Positions 25,100 through 36,076 of a stretch of DNA of 52,528 nucleotides are shown here, one piece after another. Source of the DNA: an uncultured Salinimicrobium sp. GTDB taxonomy: Bacteria; Bacteroidota; Bacteroidia; Flavobacteriales; Flavobacteriaceae. The translations under genes were made by a program, and so were the position numbers. The notes beneath the pieces were generated by a model, which worked only from the letters and a program-made list of their open reading frames with translations, ran no database searches and had not been told where the DNA came from. Location: positions 1-52,528 of the forward strand of contig CAMPKA010000021.1 of NCBI GenBank assembly GCA_946887075.1. The letters run 5' to 3'. The number at the start of each line of letters is the position of its first letter. Position 1 is the stretch's first letter.

Positions 25100-25982
25100 T
25101 CCGGTTTTACTGGCAGAATCTGTAGCAGGTCTCAAGATCCATCCCGACGGGACCTACGTGGATGTGACCTTCGGTGGAGGAGGGCATTCTGCCGAGATCT
25201 TGAAAGGATTGGGTCCTAAAGGAAAGCTCTACGCGTTTGATCAGGACCAGGATGCACAGTCTAACGCTTTGGACGATGAACGTTTTACCCTTGTTCCAGA
25301 GAATTTCAGGTTCATCAAAAGGTTCCTGAGATTCCACGGCATCAAGCAGGTCGATGGTATTCTTGGCGATTTCGGGGTCTCCTCACATCAATTCGATGTT
25401 CCTCAGAGAGGCTTTTCCACACGATTCAATGCTGAACTGGATATGAGGATGAACCAGAAGGATCGCCTGAGCGCCTTTGAGGTTGTCAATACCTATGAAG
25501 AGAAGCACCTAAGGTCGGTCCTTCACAGATATGGAGAGCTCCGAAACGCTCCGAAGATTGCGAAAGCGGTGGTATCAGCAAGAAAAAACCAGGAGATACG
25601 CACCGGTGATGATCTGCGGTCTGTTCTGGGGCCTTTTCTCCCCGCAGGAAAGGAGCATAAGGTTCTGGCCCAGGTGTATCAGGCGATCAGGATCGAGGTG
25701 AACCAGGAGATCGAGGTACTGCGGGAATTCCTTTTGCAAACCCCGGACCTGATTCGTAAAGGAGGAAGATTATGTCTTATCTCCTATCACTCCCTGGAGG
25801 ATCGCCTCGTCAAAAGGTTCATCAGGAACGGGATGTTCGAAGGGGAGCCGGAAAAGGATCTCTACGGGAATTTCTATGTGCCTTTCAAGAAGATCGGGAA
25901 GCTTCAGGTTCCAACTCCGGAAGAGGTCAGGAGCAATAACCGTGCAAGAAGTGCTAAACTCAGAATAGCGGAAAGAGTATGA
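25068..25982 (+). CDS. rsmH: 16S rRNA (cytosine(1402)-N4)-methyltransferase RsmH
   Basis: A 304-aa SAM methyltransferase acting on C1402 of 16S rRNA. SAM-binding motif DVTFGGGGHSAEIL, the DGILGDFGVSSHQ motif and the LISYHSLEDRLVK motif are all present, so it is intact. The first ATG (25068) overlaps mraZ by 32 bp; ATGs at 25080 and 25086 are closer to the conserved CYHNPVLL start and may be used instead. Confidence 0.95.
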   Translation: MEITMVMCYHNPVLLAESVAGLKIHPDGTYVDVTFGGGGHSAEILKGLGPKGKLYAFDQDQDAQSNALDDERFTLVPENFRFIKRFLRFHGIKQVDGILGDFGVSSHQFDVPQRGFSTRFNAELDMRMNQKDRLSAFEVVNTYEEKHLRSVLHRYGELRNAPKIAKAVVSARKNQEIRTGDDLRSVLGPFLPAGKEHKVLAQVYQAIRIEVNQEIEVLREFLLQTPDLIRKGGRLCLISYHSLEDRLVKRFIRNGMFEGEPEKDLYGNFYVPFKKIGKLQVPTPEEVRSNNRARSAKLRIAERV

Positions 25983-26293
25983 AAGAGAGTCTGTATGATA
26001 TTCTAAAAGGGAAATTTCTTGTCAGCAATGATGCGCTGAAGAACTGGAGATTTATTCTCTATTGTACCATTTTGGCAATCATCATGATCGGAAGTTCCCA
26101 TAGCGCGGAGCGAAAGGTTCATGAGATCGCCCGGCTTCATGAAAAGGTGAAGGAATTGAGAAGCGAATTCTTCGATCGGAGGAGCACATTGATGCGAATG
26201 AAAATGGAATCCACCATTAGCAGAGAAATGGCGGAACGCGGAATCTACTCCTCTGAAGTGCCTCCGACAAAGATCATAGTAAGAACCCCATAG
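25979..26293 (+). CDS. ftsL: FtsL-like cell division protein
   Basis: A 104-aa bitopic protein: short cytosolic N-terminus (DILKGKFLVSNDALKNW), one membrane helix at about residues 24-41, and a coiled coil from about 44 to 80. This is the size and build of FtsL, which bridges FtsI/FtsW with FtsQ in the divisome. It overlaps rsmH by 4 bp and abuts ftsI, the usual place. FtsL sequences diverge fast, so the call rests on topology and position. Confidence 0.85.
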   Translation: MKESLYDILKGKFLVSNDALKNWRFILYCTILAIIMIGSSHSAERKVHEIARLHEKVKELRSEFFDRRSTLMRMKMESTISREMAERGIYSSEVPPTKIIVRTP

Positions 26294-28300
26294 ATGGCGA
26301 CCACGGAAAAGAACATATTGTACCGTATCTACTTTATTGCAGGTCTGATGTTTCTGTTGGCCGTTGCCATTGGGGTAAAGCTTCTCAACATTCAGATAGT
26401 GGAGGGAGAGCGCTATCGTGAAATGGCTGAGGCCAGAATCTATCAGAGCTTCGTCATTCCGGCTAACCGCGGCAACCTGTATGATTCCAACGGCAACCTT
26501 CTTGCCACCTCCGTGCCCAAGTATGACATTCGGTTCGATGCGGTCACGGTCTCCGATGAAAATTTTGAAAAACACATCATCCCGCTTTCCCGGGAGCTGT
26601 CAAAGCTATTGGGAAAGACTGCTGCGGAGTGGGCCAGGGAGCTCAGGAGTGCGAGGATCAACGGGCATCGGTATTATCTGATCGCCAGGGATCTGGGGTA
26701 TTCGGAATATATGAAGATCAAGGAATTTCCGATGTTCAGCCTGGGATCCTACCAGGGGGGCATTATTGTGGAGCAGCGGACAGTCCGGGAACATCCTCTT
26801 GGCAAGATCGCAGAAAGAACAGTGGGCTACGAGCGGAGAGATCAGAATGGCTACTACACCCGGGTGGGGCTGGAAGGGGCATATGGTCCTTATCTGCGGG
26901 GAAAGGACGGTCGTCGCCTTAAACAGCGTATCGCCAAAGGCCAATGGAAGCCGATCAGTGACAACAATGAAGTGGAGCCGCAGGATGGATATGATCTGGT
27001 GTCTACTATAGATGTCAACATTCAGGATATTGCCCATCACGCATTACTGCAGCAACTCGAGAAATATAAGGCGGACCATGGATCAGTCGTCGTTATGGAA
27101 GTAGCCACCGGCGACATCAAGGCAATCTCCAACCTGGGTCGTACTTCCGAGGGTAATTATTATGAGAAACTGAACTATGCGGTCGGGGAGACGCATGAAC
27201 CCGGGTCCACCTTTAAGCTGATGTCGCTTGTGGTGGCCTTGGAGGATAAGGTGATCGACACCAGTACCGTAGTGGACACAGAAGATGGCGTAATTCGTAT
27301 CTATAACAGAAGTGTCCGGGATTCCCATCGGGGTGGGTATGGAAAGATATCGGCAGCAAGGGCGCTGGAGGTTTCCTCCAATGTCGGGATTGTAAAGCTG
27401 ATCTATGAGAATTACAAGGATCAGCCGGAGAAGTTCGTGCAAGGACTCAAAGACATGCATCTTCATCAGGCTCTTGGCCTGGAGATCCGAGGAGAGGGGG
27501 AACCTTATATTCCGACGCCCGGTGACCGAACCTGGTCCGGACTTTCGCTCCCCTGGATGGCGTACGGCTATGGGAGCATTCAGATCACCCCGCTCCAGAC
27601 CTTGACCTTCTACAATGCCATAGCCAATGGGGGTAAAATGATGAAGCCACGGTTCATCAAGGAGGTAAAGGAATGGGACAGGACCGTCCAGAAGTTTGAA
27701 ACGACGGTTGTCGATCCGGCCATATGCAGCCCGAGAACGGTAGCCCGGGTAAAAGCCATCCTGGAAAATGTGGTAAAAAGAGGTACCGGAGCGAGCCTTT
27801 ACGACCCGGATTTTTCAATGGCAGGAAAAACCGGGACTGCACAAACCGAATATTGGATGGAAGATTGGGATACCAATCCCCGATACATCTCCTCCTTTGT
27901 GGGATTCTTCCCAGTGGATGAACCGAAATATTCCTGTATAGTGGTGATCCATGAGCCGGATAACGATGTCGGGTATTATGGTGCTGACGTGAGTGGACCG
28001 GTGTTTAAGAGGATCGCTCAGAAGATCTTCACTGACACTCCGATGACCGATGAATTTGAAAATCTTGATCCCGCGAATCCCAAAGTGGAAAAGGATTTTA
28101 ACAGGTATTATTCCACTGCCCGTAAGACCGATCAATTGATGCCAGACCTTACGGGAATGCCGGGAATGGACGCGCTCTCCATCCTAGAGAACCTCGGGCT
28201 CCGTGTGGAACTGACGGGAGTAGGGGAAGTTCGCTCCCAATCCATTCCGGCAGGAGCCAAAATCGAGGAGAACAAGCTGGTAAAACTGAAGTTGAGTTGA
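26294..28300 (+). CDS. ftsI: penicillin-binding protein FtsI with C-terminal PASTA domain
   Basis: A 668-aa division transpeptidase cross-linking septal peptidoglycan. An N-terminal membrane anchor (about 12-32) is followed by a dimerisation domain with the RGNLYDSNG motif, then the transpeptidase domain with SxxK (Ser305-Lys308, in EPGSTFKLM), SxN (Ser361-Asn363) and KTG (AGKTGTAQ). A PASTA domain occupies about residues 612-668, which is normal for Bacteroidota FtsI but absent from E. coli FtsI. Its TGA overlaps the TTG start of murE. Confidence 0.95.
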   Translation: MATTEKNILYRIYFIAGLMFLLAVAIGVKLLNIQIVEGERYREMAEARIYQSFVIPANRGNLYDSNGNLLATSVPKYDIRFDAVTVSDENFEKHIIPLSRELSKLLGKTAAEWARELRSARINGHRYYLIARDLGYSEYMKIKEFPMFSLGSYQGGIIVEQRTVREHPLGKIAERTVGYERRDQNGYYTRVGLEGAYGPYLRGKDGRRLKQRIAKGQWKPISDNNEVEPQDGYDLVSTIDVNIQDIAHHALLQQLEKYKADHGSVVVMEVATGDIKAISNLGRTSEGNYYEKLNYAVGETHEPGSTFKLMSLVVALEDKVIDTSTVVDTEDGVIRIYNRSVRDSHRGGYGKISAARALEVSSNVGIVKLIYENYKDQPEKFVQGLKDMHLHQALGLEIRGEGEPYIPTPGDRTWSGLSLPWMAYGYGSIQITPLQTLTFYNAIANGGKMMKPRFIKEVKEWDRTVQKFETTVVDPAICSPRTVARVKAILENVVKRGTGASLYDPDFSMAGKTGTAQTEYWMEDWDTNPRYISSFVGFFPVDEPKYSCIVVIHEPDNDVGYYGADVSGPVFKRIAQKIFTDTPMTDEFENLDPANPKVEKDFNRYYSTARKTDQLMPDLTGMPGMDALSILENLGLRVELTGVGEVRSQSIPAGAKIEENKLVKLKLS

Positions 28301-29760
28301 GCATATTAAGCGACATATTGTATAGGGTGAGAATCGAAGCGGTGGTCGGCCTGACCAAACGCAGAATAAGACATATCGCTTTCGATTCAAGGCTGGTGAA
28401 AACAGGGGACGTTTTCGTTGCCATCCGAGGAACCAAGAGTGACGGCCATGAGTTTATTCGGAAGGCCCTGGACCAGGAAGCTGCCGCGATCATCTGTGAG
28501 GAAATGCCTGCAGAGTTGGAAGAGCAGGTGACCTATGTCCAGGTACGGAATACCCAGGAGGCTTTGGCCATCATGGCTGACAATTTCTATGGGAACCCTT
28601 CTGAAAATCTCAAGCTGGTAGGGGTAACGGGCACCAATGGGAAGACCACCGTAGCGTCCCTGTTGTATCAGCTTTTCCTGAAGGCTGGCTTTAAGGTTGG
28701 TCTGCTTTCCACGGTCCAGATCCTGGTAGATGACCAAAGCTTTCCCGCTACTCATACCACTCCGGATTCCCTGACAATCAACCGGTATCTGAAACTGATG
28801 AATGAGTCTGGGGTGGAGTACTGCTTCATGGAGGTCAGCTCCCATGGTATCGCGCAGCATCGGACTTCAGGCCTCAGGTTTGCAGGGGGGATCTTTACCA
28901 ATCTCACTCATGAACATCTGGACTATCATAAGTCCTTTGCTGAATACCGGGATGTGAAGAAGGCTTTTTTTGATGGCCTGCCCGCATCGGCATTCGCCCT
29001 TGTCAATATCGATGATAAGAACGGTACTGTAATGGTCCAGAACACAAGGGCCAAAGTCGTGACCTATGCCCTGAAAACCTTTGCGGATTACCGGGCCCAG
29101 ATTCTGGAAAATGATTTCGGAGGTCTTCTTCTTAAGATCAACGAGAAGGAGGTCTGGACGAAACTGATAGGAACCTTCAACGCCTATAATGTCGTGGCCA
29201 TCTATGCAGCAGCCGAGCTCCTGGGATTGAAAACGATCGAAAGCCTCAAGCTGATCAGTGAACTCAATGCGGTCTCCGGGCGTTTCCAGTATTTTATCTC
29301 TGAGGGGAAGATAACAGCGATTGTCGATTACGCCCATACCCCAGATGCGCTTCAGAACGTCCTGGAGACCATCAACTCCATAAGGACCAAAAATGAAGAA
29401 CTGATTACTGTCGTCGGCTGCGGGGGTGACAGGGACAGGTCGAAGCGGCCTAAAATGGGTCATATTGCCTCTGCTTTCAGTACCAGGGTCATCTTCACAA
29501 GCGACAATCCAAGAACAGAGGATCCAGAAGCGATCATCAAGGAAATTGAGGCAGGGGTAGAACCACAGAATTATAAAAAGATCATGTCGGTCACCAACCG
29601 GCTACAGGCAATCCGGACAGCGTGTCAACTGGCACAGCGCAATGACATCATTCTGATTGCCGGAAAGGGTCACGAGACCTATCAGGAGATTAATGGAGAA
29701 AGGTCTGAGTTTGACGATCTCAAGATCGTCTCCCAGATCCTCAATGAGATAAGAAAGTAA
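28297..29760 (+). CDS. murE: UDP-MurNAc-tripeptide ligase MurE
   Basis: A 487-aa Mur ligase adding the third residue to the peptidoglycan stem peptide. ATP loop GTNGKTT (residues 112-118). The third-residue specificity motif DNPR (403-406) predicts meso-diaminopimelate rather than lysine. The start is TTG 28297, overlapping the ftsI stop (TTGA). The family length is usual. Confidence 0.95.
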   Translation: MSILSDILYRVRIEAVVGLTKRRIRHIAFDSRLVKTGDVFVAIRGTKSDGHEFIRKALDQEAAAIICEEMPAELEEQVTYVQVRNTQEALAIMADNFYGNPSENLKLVGVTGTNGKTTVASLLYQLFLKAGFKVGLLSTVQILVDDQSFPATHTTPDSLTINRYLKLMNESGVEYCFMEVSSHGIAQHRTSGLRFAGGIFTNLTHEHLDYHKSFAEYRDVKKAFFDGLPASAFALVNIDDKNGTVMVQNTRAKVVTYALKTFADYRAQILENDFGGLLLKINEKEVWTKLIGTFNAYNVVAIYAAAELLGLKTIESLKLISELNAVSGRFQYFISEGKITAIVDYAHTPDALQNVLETINSIRTKNEELITVVGCGGDRDRSKRPKMGHIASAFSTRVIFTSDNPRTEDPEAIIKEIEAGVEPQNYKKIMSVTNRLQAIRTACQLAQRNDIILIAGKGHETYQEINGERSEFDDLKIVSQILNEIRK

Positions 29761-29781
29761 CAGGGGAGGAAAAGTAGCATT

Positions 29782-31026
29782 ATGTTATACCATCTTTTCG
29801 AATATCTGGCAGAAGTGTACACCTTTCCTGGAGAGCGTTTATACCAGTATATCTCGGTTCGTTCGGCCATGGCCATAATTCTTTCCCTGGGGATCTCCAC
29901 CATCTATGGAAAAAGGGTGATCAATTACCTCCTGAAAATGCAGGTGGGAGAGCAGGTCCGCGAACTGGGCCTGGAGGGTCAGACACAGAAGGCCGGAACC
30001 CCCACAATGGGAGGGATTATCATAATTTTAGCCACCCTGATCCCTGTCCTCCTCTTTGCAAGGCTGGACAATATCTACGTTCTCCTGCTGATCATTACAA
30101 CCCTCTGGATGGGAGCCATAGGGTTCCTGGATGACTATATCAAAACCTTTAGGAAGGACAAGGAAGGCCTCAAAGGCATATTTAAGATCATCGGTCAAGT
30201 CGGTTTGGGAATTATTGTGGGAGCTACCCTGTACTTTCATAGTGATATCACGATCAAGGAAAATCCAGAGGTTCCAAGATCCGCCTCCCCAGTAGAGCTT
30301 GTATCTTTCGCAGATTCGGAGCTTGAAGACGTGGCGCAGGAAGAGAAATCCACCAAGACGACCATTCCCTTCTTCAAAAACAATGAATTTGACTATTCCA
30401 GTCTTATTTCCTGGATCAATCCCGTTTACGCAGATTATGCCTGGTTGGTTTTCATCCCGATTGTGATCTTTATCGTGACGGCCGTGTCCAACGGAGCCAA
30501 CCTGACAGATGGAATCGACGGGCTTGCAGCAGGCTCCTCTGCGATTATTGTGCTGACTCTTGGGCTATTCGCATGGGTGTCGGGGAACATCGTTTTTTCA
30601 GATTATCTCAATGTCATGTACATACCGCGAAGTGGAGAAATGACCATCTTCATTTCTGCCTTCGCAGGGGCCCTGGTCGGATTTCTCTGGTACAACACTT
30701 TTCCCGCTCAGGTTTTCATGGGGGACACCGGAAGTCTAACAATAGGAGGGATCATTGCAGTCCTTGCACTTGCTACCAGGAAAGAACTGCTTATTCCCAT
30801 TCTTTGCGGCGTTTTTCTTATCGAAAACCTCTCGGTCGTACTACAGGTGGGATGGTTTAAATACACGAGGAAACGCTATGGTGAAGGACAACGAATTTTC
30901 CTGATGTCCCCGCTCCATCATCATTTTCAGAAAGCAGGTTTCCATGAAAGCAAAATCGTAGTCAGGTTCTGGATCATCGGGATCTTTCTGGCTATTGTAA
31001 CTATAGTAACCTTGAAGATCAGGTAA
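29782..31026 (+). CDS. mraY: phospho-MurNAc-pentapeptide transferase MraY
   Basis: A 414-aa polytopic membrane enzyme that makes lipid I on undecaprenyl phosphate. Conserved motifs: [43 protein letters not shown] and the His-rich PLHHHFQ. It is about 55 residues longer than E. coli MraY because of a hydrophilic insertion near residues 155-205 ([13 protein letters not shown] onwards). Such an insertion is common in Bacteroidota. The next gene follows without a gap. Confidence 0.95.
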   Translation: MLYHLFEYLAEVYTFPGERLYQYISVRSAMAIILSLGISTIYGKRVINYLLKMQVGEQVRELGLEGQTQKAGTPTMGGIIIILATLIPVLLFARLDNIYVLLLIITTLWMGAIGFLDDYIKTFRKDKEGLKGIFKIIGQVGLGIIVGATLYFHSDITIKENPEVPRSASPVELVSFADSELEDVAQEEKSTKTTIPFFKNNEFDYSSLISWINPVYADYAWLVFIPIVIFIVTAVSNGANLTDGIDGLAAGSSAIIVLTLGLFAWVSGNIVFSDYLNVMYIPRSGEMTIFISAFAGALVGFLWYNTFPAQVFMGDTGSLTIGGIIAVLALATRKELLIPILCGVFLIENLSVVLQVGWFKYTRKRYGEGQRIFLMSPLHHHFQKAGFHESKIVVRFWIIGIFLAIVTIVTLKIR

Positions 31027-32391
31027 ATGAAAAAAGCTGCGACCCACTCCGGCCACAAGCAGATCCTCCACATTCTTGGCGGGGGTGAGAGCGGTGTGGG
31101 CACGGCTATCCTCGGCTTAAAAACTGGCCATGATGTCTTCCTGTCAGACAGCGGAAAAATAAAGGAAGCCTACAAAGAACAGCTCGATGCCTCGGGCGTG
31201 GAATGGGAGGAAGGCGGCCATTCAGAAAAGCGGCTGCTTCAAGCTGACCTGGTGATGAAGAGCCCTGGGATCCCGGAGGATACCAGAATTGTCAACTTGC
31301 TCAGAGAGAAAGAGATAGAAGTGATCTCAGAAATTGAATTTGCCTCGAGATACACCGATGCCACCATTGTAGGGATTACGGGTAGTAATGGCAAAACCAC
31401 TACCACCAAGTTTGTTTATCACATCCTGAAGAACGGAGGATTACATGTTGGGATGGCGGGAAATGTTGGTCAGAGTTTTGCCAAACAGGTTGCAGATACC
31501 GATGTAGCCTGCTATGTACTGGAACTAAGCAGCTTTCAGCTGGACGGCATTCAGTCCTTCCGACCCCACATCGCTGTGCTTACCAACATTACCCCCGATC
31601 ATCTCGATCGCTACCAGAACAATTTTAAGAACTATATCGCTTCCAAGTTCAGGATCACAGAAAATCAGACTGCTGAAGATTACTTCATCTATGACGGAGA
31701 TGATCCGGTAATAGACCAGTGGATGAGGGAAAATCCGGTAAAATCCAGCCTCCTACCTTTCTCTCTGACACGGGAATTCGAGCAGGGAGCCTTCATTAAA
31801 GACAAACAAATCATAATTCGTACAGATAACAGAGAATTCACTATGCCAACATCAAACCTGACCCTAGAGGGAAAACACAATGCCAAAAATGCAATGGCTG
31901 CCGCCACCGTGGCACAACTGCTGCGAATAAGAAAGGAGACCATCCGCCAGAGTATGGAAAGTTTCCAGGGAGTGGAGCATCGCCTGGAGAAGGTGCTCAA
32001 GATCAACAATGTGCAGTATATCAATGATTCCAAGGCTACCAATGTCAACGCCACCTTCTATGCTCTGGAAAGTATGGAAACGGAAACGGTCTGGATCGTC
32101 GGAGGCGTGGACAAAGGAAATGAATACCAGGAACTCCTGCCACTCGTTAATGAAAAGGTCAAGGCGATTATTTGTCTTGGGCTGAATAATGAACCCATCC
32201 TCAGCGCATTTGGCAATTGCGTCGATGTGATTGTGGAAACGCAATCCATGGAGGAGGCTGTACGGCAGGCATACCAGCTTGCCGAACGCGGAGACAGCGT
32301 GCTGCTGTCCCCTGCCTGTGCCAGTTTTGATCTATTTCAGAATTATGAAGACAGGGGTCGTCAGTTCAAAGAGGCCGTGAGAAGGCTTTAA
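31027..32391 (+). CDS. murD: UDP-MurNAc-L-alanine:D-glutamate ligase MurD
   Basis: A 454-aa Mur ligase adding D-Glu. The uracil-binding N-domain begins ILGGGESGVGTAILG, with the ATP loop GITGSNGKTTTTK and the NITPDHLDRY and ELSSFQLDG motifs in the middle domain. ATG directly follows the mraY stop. Confidence 0.95.
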   Translation: MKKAATHSGHKQILHILGGGESGVGTAILGLKTGHDVFLSDSGKIKEAYKEQLDASGVEWEEGGHSEKRLLQADLVMKSPGIPEDTRIVNLLREKEIEVISEIEFASRYTDATIVGITGSNGKTTTTKFVYHILKNGGLHVGMAGNVGQSFAKQVADTDVACYVLELSSFQLDGIQSFRPHIAVLTNITPDHLDRYQNNFKNYIASKFRITENQTAEDYFIYDGDDPVIDQWMRENPVKSSLLPFSLTREFEQGAFIKDKQIIIRTDNREFTMPTSNLTLEGKHNAKNAMAAATVAQLLRIRKETIRQSMESFQGVEHRLEKVLKINNVQYINDSKATNVNATFYALESMETETVWIVGGVDKGNEYQELLPLVNEKVKAIICLGLNNEPILSAFGNCVDVIVETQSMEEAVRQAYQLAERGDSVLLSPACASFDLFQNYEDRGRQFKEAVRRL

Positions 32392-32411
32392 AGTCATTTA
32401 ACTACAAGGAG

Positions 32412-33620
32412 ATGAGCGATATATTTTCCAGGATCAAAGGGGACAAAGCCATATGGGCAGCAGCGGCCTTATTGGCGATTTTCTCATTCCTGCCTGTCTA
32501 CAGTGCGAGTAGTAATCTGGCTTATCTCTATGGGGACGGAAGTACTTTTCCCTATTTGGTCAATCATTTCATCTACCTGTTCCTGGGTTTTGTGATCATG
32601 TTCTTCGTGCACAAGGTGCCCTATCACTATTTCGTCGGCCTTTCGATCCTGATGCTTCCTATTCTCATTCTCCTGCTCATTTTTACGGTTTCACAGGGTA
32701 TGGTCATAGACGGGGCCAATGCCAGCCGATGGATATCCATACCGATCATCGACAAAACCTTCCAAACCTCCACCCTGGCTTCCGTGGTACTGCTGACCTA
32801 TGTGGCTCGGTATATGGCAAAAATGAAGGATGAGCAATTTACTTTTAAGAGTTCGATCATTCCGCTCTGGCTTCCGGTAGCTGTAGTCCTGGGCCTGATT
32901 CTCCCGGCGAATTTTTCCACTACTGCCATTCTTTTTGCCATGGTTCTCCTGGTGGTTTTCATCGGAGGTTATCCCTTGAAGTATATCGGGGTTATTGTGG
33001 GTACCGGGGTGGTATGCCTGGCCCTTTTCATGCTCACAGCCAAGGCGTTCCCGGGTTTGTTTCCCAATAGAGTAGACACCTGGATTAGCAGGGTAGAGAA
33101 TTTTACCAACGATGAGGTAACAGAGGCGGACTATCAGATTGAGAAAGCCAAGATCGCCATCGCGACCGGCGGAATTACCGGCCAGGGAATAGGAAAGAGT
33201 GTACAACGGAATTTCCTTCCCCAGTCCTCCTCGGATTTTATTTATGCCATTATTGTTGAAGAAATGGGACTAATCGGTGGCCTAGGAGTCATGTTGACTT
33301 ACCTGCTCCTTTTCTTCAGGATCATCATCGTGGCGACCAAGGCAAATTCGATCTTCGGAAAGCTTCTTGTGATTGGAGTCGGCTTACCGATAATTTTTCA
33401 GGCGCTGGTGAATATGGCAGTGGCTGTTGAACTCTTTCCCGTGACGGGTCAGACGCTCCCCCTTATCAGCAGCGGGGGATCCTCGATCTGGATGACCTGC
33501 GTCTCTTTGGGTATGGTCCTTAGCGTAAGCGCCAAACGCCAGGAGGAGATCCTTCTTAAGGAGCAGGAGCAGGATCCGGATGAGGATAATCCACTTGAAA
33601 TTTTAAGCGAGGCGATATGA
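32412..33620 (+). CDS. ftsW: septal peptidoglycan glycosyltransferase FtsW
   Basis: A 402-aa SEDS polymerase with about ten membrane helices. The family signature region near the end reads [10 protein letters not shown] with [16 protein letters not shown] following. It works with FtsI, encoded in this cluster, to polymerise septal glycan. The C-terminal cytosolic tail is acidic ([10 protein letters not shown]). It overlaps murG by 4 bp. Confidence 0.94.
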   Translation: MSDIFSRIKGDKAIWAAAALLAIFSFLPVYSASSNLAYLYGDGSTFPYLVNHFIYLFLGFVIMFFVHKVPYHYFVGLSILMLPILILLLIFTVSQGMVIDGANASRWISIPIIDKTFQTSTLASVVLLTYVARYMAKMKDEQFTFKSSIIPLWLPVAVVLGLILPANFSTTAILFAMVLLVVFIGGYPLKYIGVIVGTGVVCLALFMLTAKAFPGLFPNRVDTWISRVENFTNDEVTEADYQIEKAKIAIATGGITGQGIGKSVQRNFLPQSSSDFIYAIIVEEMGLIGGLGVMLTYLLLFFRIIIVATKANSIFGKLLVIGVGLPIIFQALVNMAVAVELFPVTGQTLPLISSGGSSIWMTCVSLGMVLSVSAKRQEEILLKEQEQDPDEDNPLEILSEAI

Positions 33621-34720
33621 GAAATCAACTGAGGGTAATCATATCGGGAGGTGGAACGGGAGGACATATCTTTCCGGCCATCGCTATTGCCAATGAGATC
33701 AAACTGCGCTATCCTACAGCGGAATTGCTCTTCGTCGGTGCTGAGGACAGAATGGAAATGCAGAAAGTCCCGGAGGCTGGATATCGCATAGAGGGGTTGT
33801 GGATCAGCGGGATTCAAAGGCGACTGACGCCCCAAAACCTCCTTTTCCCGGTCAAACTTGTCAAGAGCCTTTGGAAGGCACGGGATATCCTGAAAAGGTT
33901 TATGCCCGACGTGGTGATCGGCACAGGGGGATATGCGAGCGGACCTCTGCTTCAGATGGCCAACAAGATGAATATCCCCACCCTGATCCAGGAACAGAAT
34001 TCCTATCCCGGGATCACTAATCGATTGCTGGCAAAAGGAGCTGATGTGATCTGCACTGCCTATGAGGATCTGGACAGATTTTTTCCAGCTGAAAAAACGG
34101 TGCTTACTGGTAATCCAGTCAGACAGGACTTGCTTCAGATTGATCAAAAAAGAGAGGAAGCGCTGCGGGAGTTCAGGTTAAATCCTCAGAAAAAGACGCT
34201 TCTCATTCTAGGCGGGAGCCTGGGGGCTAGAAAAATCAATGAACTCATTGCGGATAACCTGAAGGAGTTTGAGAGGCACGGACTCCAGCTGATCTGGCAA
34301 ACCGGCAGCCTGTATTATGAGAGTTATAAGAAGTATATCGATCAGAACCATGTCAGGATTTTTGAATTTCTGAAAAGAATGGATCTGGCCTATGCTGCTG
34401 CAGATCTGGTGATTTCCCGAGCGGGAGCAGGAACAGTTTCCGAGCTATGCATTGTTGGGAAGCCGGTTGTCTTCATTCCTTCCCCCAACGTGGCGGAGGA
34501 CCATCAGACCAAGAACGCCATGGCAATTGCAGCAAGGGACGCTGCCCTTGTGATCTCTGAAAGTCATCTGGATGAAGGATTTGGAACCCTGTTTTTTCCA
34601 CTTGCACAATCAGAGGAGAAGCTCCGGAGCCTCGGAGAAAATATCAGGGAGCTGGCCAAACCCTTTGCTACCACCCGTATTGTGGACGAAATAGAAAAAT
34701 TGATTAAAAGACGTAGGTAA
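33617..34720 (+). CDS. murG: UDP-GlcNAc:lipid I transferase MurG
   Basis: A 367-aa peripheral-membrane GT28 enzyme that forms lipid II. The N-terminal [11 protein letters not shown] loop binds the lipid phosphates and the C-terminal [20 protein letters not shown] and [16 protein letters not shown] segments bind UDP-GlcNAc. Overlaps ftsW by 4 bp (ATGA) and abuts murC. Confidence 0.96.
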   Translation: MRNQLRVIISGGGTGGHIFPAIAIANEIKLRYPTAELLFVGAEDRMEMQKVPEAGYRIEGLWISGIQRRLTPQNLLFPVKLVKSLWKARDILKRFMPDVVIGTGGYASGPLLQMANKMNIPTLIQEQNSYPGITNRLLAKGADVICTAYEDLDRFFPAEKTVLTGNPVRQDLLQIDQKREEALREFRLNPQKKTLLILGGSLGARKINELIADNLKEFERHGLQLIWQTGSLYYESYKKYIDQNHVRIFEFLKRMDLAYAAADLVISRAGAGTVSELCIVGKPVVFIPSPNVAEDHQTKNAMAIAARDAALVISESHLDEGFGTLFFPLAQSEEKLRSLGENIRELAKPFATTRIVDEIEKLIKRRR

Positions 34721-36076
34721 ATGAGCGTCTATCAGGACATAAGGAACGTTTTTTTCATCGGCATCGGCGGCATCGGTATGAGTGCCCTGGCCAGATATTT
34801 TCATGCCCAGGGAAAACATGTGGGGGGATATGACAGAAATCCCTCAGATATTACCAGAAAACTGGAGCAGGAAGGGATCCGGGTAATTTATTCGGGACTG
34901 ACCACTGACCTTCCGGAGCGTTTTCTTGAGGATCACGAATGTCTGATCGTTTACACTCCCGCGATTCCCAGTGATCACCAGCAGTACCTGCACTTTGTCG
35001 CAAACGGGTATAACATGGAGAAACGCGCTGTAGTTCTGGGCAACCTGACCAAAGGTTACTATACCCTTGCGGTAGCAGGAACCCATGGCAAAACCACGAC
35101 CAGCACTATGCTTGCGCACCTGTTAAAGGCAAGTGGCGGCGAGATCACGGCCTTTCTTGGGGGAATCAGTGAGAACTATGGTTCTAATCTCATTCTGGAC
35201 GGCAATCAGGCGATGGTGGTAGAAGCTGATGAATACGATCGCTCGTTTTTACATCTTAACCCTGACCTGGCAGCAATCACTTCTATGGATGCCGATCACC
35301 TGGATATATACGGAGAGGATGCAGTGATCAAACAAAGTTTCCGGGATTTCGCCTCCCGGATTTCAGGAGATGGCAAACTTTTCTTTTCTAAAGGGCTTCC
35401 CCTTGAGGGTCTCTCGATCGGAATTGAAGAAGACGCCGATTATGCTGCTGTTGATGTTCTGACCGAACAGGGCTGGTATCATTTTGATCTGGTCCGTTCA
35501 GGGGAAAAAATCGGAGCCTTCAAACTGAACCTTCCCGGGAAGCATAATCTGCAGAACGCGGTCACGGCCCTGGCCATGGCCCTCGAATATGGGATAGCTC
35601 CTGATAAGCTGCAGGAGGCGTTGGCTTCTTTTAAGGGCGTTAACAGGAGATTCTCCTATCGGGTCAACACAAAAAATAAGGTGCTGATCGATGATTATGC
35701 CCATCATCCGGCGGAGATAGAAGCGGTACACCAGGCTGTCAGGGAGATGCATCCCGGACAAAAAGTCCTGGCGGTTTTTCAGCCTCATCTCTACAGCAGA
35801 ACCAGAGACTTCGCAGCGGGATTTGCTCAAAGCCTGTCTCTGTTCGACCAGATCCTTCTGCTCGATATTTATCCTGCAAGGGAAAAACCCATTGAAGGCA
35901 TCAATTCGAGATGGCTCCTTGAGATGATTAAAAACGGCCATAAGGAGTTGGTAACCAAAGCGGAACTGGCGGATAAAATCCTGGGGACAGATGCCCAGGT
36001 GGTTCTGATGATGGGGGCAGGTGACATCGGAGAGGAAGTAGCGAACATCAAAATATTGCTGACGGATGAGGGTTAA
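34721..36076 (+). CDS. murC: UDP-MurNAc:L-alanine ligase MurC
   Basis: A 451-aa Mur ligase adding the first L-Ala. N-terminal GIGGIGMSALARYF, ATP loop AGTHGKTTT, the EADEYDRSF motif and DYAHHPAEI are all present. It abuts murG and overlaps the ftsQ gene by 11 bp. Confidence 0.96.
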   Translation: MSVYQDIRNVFFIGIGGIGMSALARYFHAQGKHVGGYDRNPSDITRKLEQEGIRVIYSGLTTDLPERFLEDHECLIVYTPAIPSDHQQYLHFVANGYNMEKRAVVLGNLTKGYYTLAVAGTHGKTTTSTMLAHLLKASGGEITAFLGGISENYGSNLILDGNQAMVVEADEYDRSFLHLNPDLAAITSMDADHLDIYGEDAVIKQSFRDFASRISGDGKLFFSKGLPLEGLSIGIEEDADYAAVDVLTEQGWYHFDLVRSGEKIGAFKLNLPGKHNLQNAVTALAMALEYGIAPDKLQEALASFKGVNRRFSYRVNTKNKVLIDDYAHHPAEIEAVHQAVREMHPGQKVLAVFQPHLYSRTRDFAAGFAQSLSLFDQILLLDIYPAREKPIEGINSRWLLEMIKNGHKELVTKAELADKILGTDAQVVLMMGAGDIGEEVANIKILLTDEG